Origin: DYGX01 sp035325905
GTDB lineage: Bacteria; Chloroflexota; Anaerolineae; Aggregatilineales; Aggregatilineaceae
DNA: 10,911 bases
Direction of reading: 5' to 3'
Assembly (NCBI GenBank): GCA_035325905.1
Contig: DAOKYY010000105.1
Location: 1 to 10,911 of the forward strand
The position numbers and the translations under genes are program-made. Shown here one piece after another: positions 7,404-10,911 of the stretch; positions within the stretch are counted from its first letter, which is position 1, and every line of letters begins with the position of its first letter. The notes under the pieces were generated by a model. It did no database searches. It was given only the letters and a program-made list of their open reading frames with translations, and had not been told where the DNA came from.

Positions 7404-7532
7404 TCAGCAGGCGCGCGACAAGGTCAGCACAAGCAGCCCCGGAAACGGACTAGCGCTGAAGGACCTCGCTGCGCACCATAAAGTGACCTTTCGCTCGCTC
7501 GACGATGGACGGAGAGGAGAAGCGTCACGCAT
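7404..7532 (-). CDS. Possible longer leader ORF, 42 codons
   Basis: An ATG about 12 bases after the predicted transcription start opens a 42-codon frame beginning MRDASPLRPSSSERK and ending TGA. It spans the short uORF in another frame. The preceding GGGGCGGG is not a real Shine-Dalgarno match, and the composition is ordinary for a chance frame in this GC-rich DNA. It is listed because ribosomes on its first codons would leave the downstream antiterminator segment free. Confidence 0.2.
   Translation of the reverse strand: MRDASPLRPSSSERKVTLWCAARSFSASPFPGLLVLTLSRAC
7450..7479 (-). CDS. Short upstream ORF (leader peptide MVRSEVLQR) before ABC-F
   Basis: This nine-codon ORF ending in TAG has AAAGG 7 bases upstream of its ATG, a suitable Shine-Dalgarno spacing. 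It lies in the leader about 65 bases after the predicted transcription start and about 85 bases before the terminator hairpin. Its codons overlap the segment (7477-7462) that can pair with the terminator's 5' arm. Resistance ABC-F genes are commonly controlled by drug-sensitive translation of such leader peptides. The peptide itself is not one I recognise, so translation is inferred. Confidence 0.4.
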   Translation of the reverse strand: MVRSEVLQR

Positions 7533-7550
7533 CCCGCCCCGACGCCCTTC

Positions 7551-7579
7551 ATTGTATGAAACCGCCGCGTGGTTGTCAA
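7551..7579 (-). promoter_or_regulatory. Sigma-70 promoter of the ABC-F gene
   Basis: On the minus strand a perfect -35 TTGACA (7579-7574), a 17-base spacer and -10 TACAAT (7556-7551) form a near-consensus promoter. Transcription should start near 7544, giving a leader of about 275 nt before the ABC-F ATG. The 10-base repeat array begins one base upstream of the -35 box. Confidence 0.85.
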
Positions 7580-7580
7580 T

Positions 7581-7650
7581 GGCAAGAGACAGCCAAGAAC
7601 AGCAAAATACAGTAAAGAGCAGCTAGAAGCAGCGAAAACCAGCCTGGAAC
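7581..7650. repeat. Array of seven degenerate 10-base repeats upstream of the ABC-F promoter
   Basis: On the plus strand seven units follow at exactly 10-base steps: GGCAAGAGAC, AGCCAAGAAC, AGCAAAATAC, AGTAAAGAGC, AGCTAGAAGC, AGCGAAAACC and AGCCTGGAAC. The consensus is AGCnAAnAnC, and the last unit is the most diverged. Read from the promoter's strand these are T-rich tracts spaced one helical turn apart, just upstream of -35. That could bend DNA, act as UP-element-like contacts or bind a regulator in tandem. The regular period is seen; any function is inferred. Confidence 0.7.
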
Positions 7651-7658
7651 TCTGGTTT
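7636..7658. repeat. Hairpin at the centre of the inverted decamer structure
   Basis: AAACCAG (7636-7642) and CTGGTTT (7652-7658) form a perfect 7-base-pair stem with a 9-base loop. To the left, units read AGC..AAA on the plus strand; to the right they read TTT..GCT, so this is the symmetry centre where the repeat array changes orientation. Read on the minus strand it lies just beyond the glyQS stop and could be part of a glyQS terminator; it has no T tract of the classical length. Confidence 0.5.
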
Positions 7659-7667
7659 AGCTGTTTT

Positions 7668-7767
7668 NNNNNNNNNNNNNNNNNNNNNNNNNNNNNNNNN
7701 NNNNNNNNNNNNNNNNNNNNNNNNNNNNNNNNNNNNNNNNNNNNNNNNNNNNNNNNNNNNNNNNNNN
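7668..7767. other. Assembly gap, 100 N
   Basis: The run is exactly 100 N, the conventional filler for a gap of unknown size, so it is not measured sequence. The ten bases TAGCTGTTTT occur both directly before (7658-7667) and directly after (7768-7777) the gap. The true gap may be zero or negative, or it may hide more repeat units. Coordinates to the right of it are relative. Confidence 0.97.
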
Positions 7768-7795
7768 TAGCTGTTTTATCGCTGCTTTCCGCTCA
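7768..7795. repeat. Right-hand, inverted copies of the decamer repeat at the glyQS 3' end
   Basis: Read on the minus strand directly after (and touching) the glyQS stop, the sequence is AGCGGAAAGC then AGCGATAAAAC then AGCTA. This is the same AGCnnAAA-C pattern as the plus-strand array at 7581-7650, in opposite orientation. The two sets face each other across the gap. Only two to three units are visible. Confidence 0.55.
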
Positions 7796-10795
7796 GAATC
7801 CCGCTAGCTCGCTCAGCTCGGCGCGGCCATCCGCCAGCGCGGCGACCGCTTGCAGCAGCCCATGCCGGTTGCGGCGCAGCGCCTCGTCTTCGGCGTTGAC
7901 CAGCACCGCCTCAAAGAACCGCTGGATCGTTGGGACAATGGGCGCGAAGGCCGTCAGGAACGCGTCGACGTTATCCTCCGGCGCAAGCTGCGCCTGCGCG
8001 CGCCCAACCGCGCTGTGAAGCTCGCGCTCGGCGTCGTCCTCGAAGCGCGCCGGATCGACCGCGTACCGCTCCGCCGCGCCGCGCGTGATGCGCACGCAGC
8101 GCGCGTAGTTGTCGAGGATCAGCGGCCAGTCCTCGCGCTTCACCCACGCCGCCAGCTCGCGGACGCCTTGCAGCGCGCGCGCCGGGTTGGCGGCCTGCTC
8201 GGCCAGCACCGCCGCGATCACGTCGTGCGGCCAGCCCTGTTCGTGGAGCAGCGCGTCGAGCCGCCCCGCGATGAAGGCTAGCACCTCGCGCTGCGCCGCC
8301 TCGCTGACTTCGAGCGGCTGGACCGCCGCCACGCGGCGCACTGCCTCGGCCAGGTCAAGCTCCAGCCCGCGCTCGATCACGATCTGGACCACGCCGAGCG
8401 CCGCGCGTCGTAGCGCGAACGGGTCCGCGCTAGCGGTCGGCGCCAGCCCGGCGGCGAACAGCCCCACCAGGCTATCGAGCCGGTCGGCCAGCGCCAGCAG
8501 CACGCCGGGCGCGCTCTGCGGCAGCGCGTCACCGGCGCTGCGCGGCAGCCAGTGCTCGAAGATCGCGCTCGCCACCGCCTCAGGTTCGCCCTGCTGCCGC
8601 GCGTAGATACGCCCCATCGCGCCTTGCAGCGAGGTCATCTCGACCACCATCTGCGTCGCGAGGTCGGCTTTCGCCAGGTGCGCGGCGCGCGCCGCCGTCT
8701 CGCGATCCGCGCCGGTCACGCCGAGCAGGTCGCTCAGCGCCGGAACCAGCCGCTCCAGGCGCTCGGTCTTGTCGCGCATCGAGCCGAGCCTCTCCTGGAA
8801 GGTCAGCGTCGCCAGGCGCGGCAGATAGTCGTCCAGCCGCTTCTGCGTGTCGGCCTGATAGAAATACGTCGCGTCGGCGAAGCGCGCGCGCAGCACGTGC
8901 TCGTTGCCCTCGATGACCGTCTCAAGCTGCCCGGCGTCGCCGTTGCGCACCGCGATGAAATAGGGCAGCAGCCGCCCCTGCGCGTCCTCGACCGGGAAGT
9001 ACCGCTGGTGCTTGCGCATCACGCCGACCAGCACCTCGCGCGGCAGGTCGAGATACTGCCGGTCGAAGGCGCCGCGCAGCGCGGTCGGGCGCTCGACCAG
9101 GTTCGTTACCTCGTCCAGCAGCGCCGCGTCGTCGGGGATCGTCCCCCCAACTTCCTGCGCCAGCGCCGCCGCCTGCGCGCGGATCGCCTCGCGGCGCGCC
9201 GCCACGTCCAGGATCACGCCCTGCTCGTCGAGCGCGTCGAAGTACGACTTGACGCTGCCCAGCACGATCTCCGCCGATCCGAGCGGGCGGATGCCGCGCG
9301 TCACCGCGCCGCTGTCCACCCCGGCGTAGGCGAAGGGGACGGCGTGGCTGCCGAGCAGCGCGACGATCCAGCGCAGCGGGCGCGAAAAGCTGACGCCGCT
9401 GTCGTTCCAGCGCATCGACTTGGCGAACTTAATGCCCGCGATCAGCTCCGGCAGCGCCCCGGCCAGCACCTCGGCGGTGGGGCGGCCTGCCTCGCGCACC
9501 AGCGCGACCGCGTACTCGCCGCCGTCGATAGCCCGCACTTCGAGCGCGCTCACGTCGACGCCCTTGCCGCGCGCGAAGCCCTCGGCAGCCTTCGTCGGGC
9601 GGCCCTCGGCGTCAAAGGCGCGGTTGGCAGGCGGCCCCTTGATCCACGTCTCCTCGTCGCGCTGGCGCGGGGCAAGCCCTTCGACATGCGCCACCAGCCG
9701 GCGCGGTGTGCCCATCACCCGCACCGCGCCGTGATCCAGCCGCAGATCGGCCAGCAGCGCCGGGACGGCTTGCTCAAGCTGGGCCAGCGCGGCGGACAGG
9801 TCGCCGGCGGGCAGCTCCTCGACGCCGATTTCCAGCAGAAAATCGGCCGGCTCGGCGGGAGGCGTGTCACTCGACGGCGTGCGGAAGCGCAGCGTAGTCT
9901 CGGTCCAGCTTGCGCCCGGCTTGAGCAGCGGATATTCGAGGTTCTGCCGCTGCTCGGCGTAGGCGACCGCCACGCGGCGCGTCATGTCACGCATCCGCCG
10001 GAAGTACGCCGCGCGCTCGGTCACGCCGATCGCGCCGCGCGCGTCCAGCACGTTAAAGAGGTGGCTGCACTTCAGCACGTAGTCGTAAGCCGGGATCAGC
10101 GCGCCGGCCGCCAGCGCGCGCTGCGACTCGCGCTCGTACACGTCGTAGGTCTGCTTCAGGCCGTCCACGTCCGCGATCTCGAAATAATAGCGGCAGTGCT
10201 CGATCTCGCTTTGCAGGCGCAGATCGCCATACGTCACCTGATCGTTCCAGTCGATCTCCCAGACCGAGCGTTTGCCCTGCAAGGCGAGCACGATCCGCTC
10301 CAGCCCGTAGGTGATCTCGACGCTGACCGGGTCGAGCGTGATGCCGCCCGCCTGCTGGAAATAGGTGTACTGCGTGATCTCCTGCCCGTCGAGCCAGACT
10401 TCCCAGCCCAGGCCCCACGCGCCGAGCGCGGGCGATTCCCAGTTGTCTTCGACAAAGCGGATGTCGTGCGCGCGCGGGTCGATGCCGAGCGCCTCCAGAC
10501 TCGCCAGGTATAGCTCCTGCGGGTTGCCGGGATCGGGCTTGAGGATGACCTGGTACTGGTAGAAAAGCTGCATCCGGTTCGGGTTCTCGCCATAGCGCCC
10601 GTCGTCCGGGCGGACGCTCGGCTCGACGTAGCCCACGCGCCACGGCTCCGGCCCCAGCACGGCCAGCAGCGTAGCCGGGTTGCCCGTTCCTGCGCCAAGC
10701 TGCACGTTATACGGCTGCCACATCACGCAGCCCTGGTCCATCCAGAACTGGTGCAACGTCATGATCACGTCTTGGAAGGAAAGCGGCTTCGCCAT
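7793..10795 (-). CDS. glyQS: Glycyl-tRNA synthetase, fused alpha and beta subunits
   Basis: This 1000-aa enzyme charges tRNA-Gly in the cytoplasm. Residues 1 to about 295 are the alpha (GlyQ) catalytic part of the bacterial alpha2-beta2 enzyme: SFQDVIMTLHQFWMDQGC, SVRPDDGRYGENPNRMQLFY, ELYLASLEALGIDPRAHDIR, FVEDNWESPALGAWGLGWEV and QYTYFQQAGGITLDPVSVEI. After a short linker (about 296-317) the beta (GlyS) part begins at D318 with DFLLEIGVEELPAGD. It includes KSMRWNDSGVSFSRPLRWIV, the HD-like region, and a C-terminal anticodon-binding domain (ILDNYARCVRITRGAAERY onward). ATG 10795 was chosen over an in-frame start at 10897 because GAGGA lies 9 bases upstream and the family N-terminus MAKPLSFQDV starts there. 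Most bacteria encode the subunits separately; fused forms are known, for example in Chlamydia. No frameshift is visible. Confidence 0.95.
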   Translation of the reverse strand: MAKPLSFQDVIMTLHQFWMDQGCVMWQPYNVQLGAGTGNPATLLAVLGPEPWRVGYVEPSVRPDDGRYGENPNRMQLFYQYQVILKPDPGNPQELYLASLEALGIDPRAHDIRFVEDNWESPALGAWGLGWEVWLDGQEITQYTYFQQAGGITLDPVSVEITYGLERIVLALQGKRSVWEIDWNDQVTYGDLRLQSEIEHCRYYFEIADVDGLKQTYDVYERESQRALAAGALIPAYDYVLKCSHLFNVLDARGAIGVTERAAYFRRMRDMTRRVAVAYAEQRQNLEYPLLKPGASWTETTLRFRTPSSDTPPAEPADFLLEIGVEELPAGDLSAALAQLEQAVPALLADLRLDHGAVRVMGTPRRLVAHVEGLAPRQRDEETWIKGPPANRAFDAEGRPTKAAEGFARGKGVDVSALEVRAIDGGEYAVALVREAGRPTAEVLAGALPELIAGIKFAKSMRWNDSGVSFSRPLRWIVALLGSHAVPFAYAGVDSGAVTRGIRPLGSAEIVLGSVKSYFDALDEQGVILDVAARREAIRAQAAALAQEVGGTIPDDAALLDEVTNLVERPTALRGAFDRQYLDLPREVLVGVMRKHQRYFPVEDAQGRLLPYFIAVRNGDAGQLETVIEGNEHVLRARFADATYFYQADTQKRLDDYLPRLATLTFQERLGSMRDKTERLERLVPALSDLLGVTGADRETAARAAHLAKADLATQMVVEMTSLQGAMGRIYARQQGEPEAVASAIFEHWLPRSAGDALPQSAPGVLLALADRLDSLVGLFAAGLAPTASADPFALRRAALGVVQIVIERGLELDLAEAVRRVAAVQPLEVSEAAQREVLAFIAGRLDALLHEQGWPHDVIAAVLAEQAANPARALQGVRELAAWVKREDWPLILDNYARCVRITRGAAERYAVDPARFEDDAERELHSAVGRAQAQLAPEDNVDAFLTAFAPIVPTIQRFFEAVLVNAEDEALRRNRHGLLQAVAALADGRAELSELAGF

Positions 10796-10862
10796 TCGGT
10801 CTCGTCCTCGGAAGGTGCGTGGCAGGGCGCTGGTCGGGCAGCGGCTCGGTTCAGACCGGAGC

Positions 10863-10871
10863 ATTATAACA
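10863..10871 (-). promoter_or_regulatory. Extended -10 promoter of glyQS
   Basis: The minus strand reads TGTTATAAT, a perfect extended -10 element (TGn plus TATAAT). No TTGACA-like box lies 17 bases upstream, which extended -10 promoters can do without. Transcription would start near 10856, leaving about 60 nt before the glyQS ATG, too short for a T-box riboswitch. Confidence 0.7.
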
Positions 10872-10911
10872 CAGCCGATCGCGCCGGTGGGAGACATCGC
10901 GCCGCGAGAAC

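Noticed and set aside
5592..7481. A 629-codon open frame on the plus strand opposite the ABC-F gene
   Set aside because: It is the antisense of the ABC-F gene. Its sequence is rich in Arg, Gln, Val and His without domains, as expected of the complement of a GC-rich gene.
7581..7650. The decamer array as a CRISPR
   Set aside because: Units are 10 bases, adjacent and degenerate, with no spacers and no cas genes.
7668..7767. A gene reading through the N run on the plus strand (7569-8018)
   Set aside because: The frame exists only because N codons are not stops. It overlaps glyQS antisense and has no ribosome site or motif.
8552..10513. A 653-codon open frame on the plus strand opposite glyQS
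   Set aside because: It is antisense to conserved GlyQS motifs, shows no recognisable domain and has the same shadow composition.
10796..10911. A T-box riboswitch upstream of glyQS
   Set aside because: The predicted leader is only about 60 nt and lacks the T-box core sequence.

Overview
The window is GC-rich bacterial DNA, by eye about two thirds G+C, with densely packed genes on both strands and sigma-70-type promoter boxes. A single-chain glycyl-tRNA synthetase (alpha and beta subunits fused), a branched-chain 2-oxo acid dehydrogenase operon and a HicB-HicA pair would fit a Chloroflexota (Anaerolineae-like) chromosome. This assignment is a guess from gene style, not from a marker gene. A run of exactly 100 N (7668-7767) shows that the sequence is a draft scaffold.

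Layout. At the left edge, on the minus strand, is an MFS transporter whose C-terminus runs off the window. An AT-rich divergent intergenic region (1312-1569) separates it from a plus-strand operon encoding E1-alpha, E1-beta and E2 of a branched-chain 2-oxo acid dehydrogenase complex. No E3 (lipoamide dehydrogenase) gene follows. A hairpin at 5059-5092 separates the operon from the converging minus-strand genes. In transcription order (right to left) these are glyQS, a 524-base region without a main gene, an ABC-F ATPase, and the hicB-hicA toxin-antitoxin pair.

The most interesting part is the region upstream of the ABC-F gene (7269-7667). It holds a near-consensus promoter (TTGACA, 17 bases, TACAAT), a leader of roughly 275 nt with at least one short upstream ORF that has a Shine-Dalgarno-like sequence, and a GC-rich hairpin followed by five T residues. 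A segment inside the short ORF can pair with the 5' arm of that hairpin. This is the layout of transcription attenuation known for antibiotic-resistance ABC-F genes. Directly upstream of the -35 box lies an array of seven 10-base units with A-rich cores at helical spacing. It turns into an inverted copy around a small hairpin, and the assembly gap sits in that inverted structure, between it and the glyQS stop codon.

How the genes work together: the E1/E2 operon would convert branched-chain 2-oxo acids to branched acyl-CoA for catabolism or fatty-acid priming. GlyQS and the ABC-F protein both serve translation, the first by charging tRNA and the second by probably protecting or rescuing ribosomes. 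HicA targets RNA and is held in check by HicB. Apart from transcription direction and the shared terminator, nothing in the sequence links these modules functionally.
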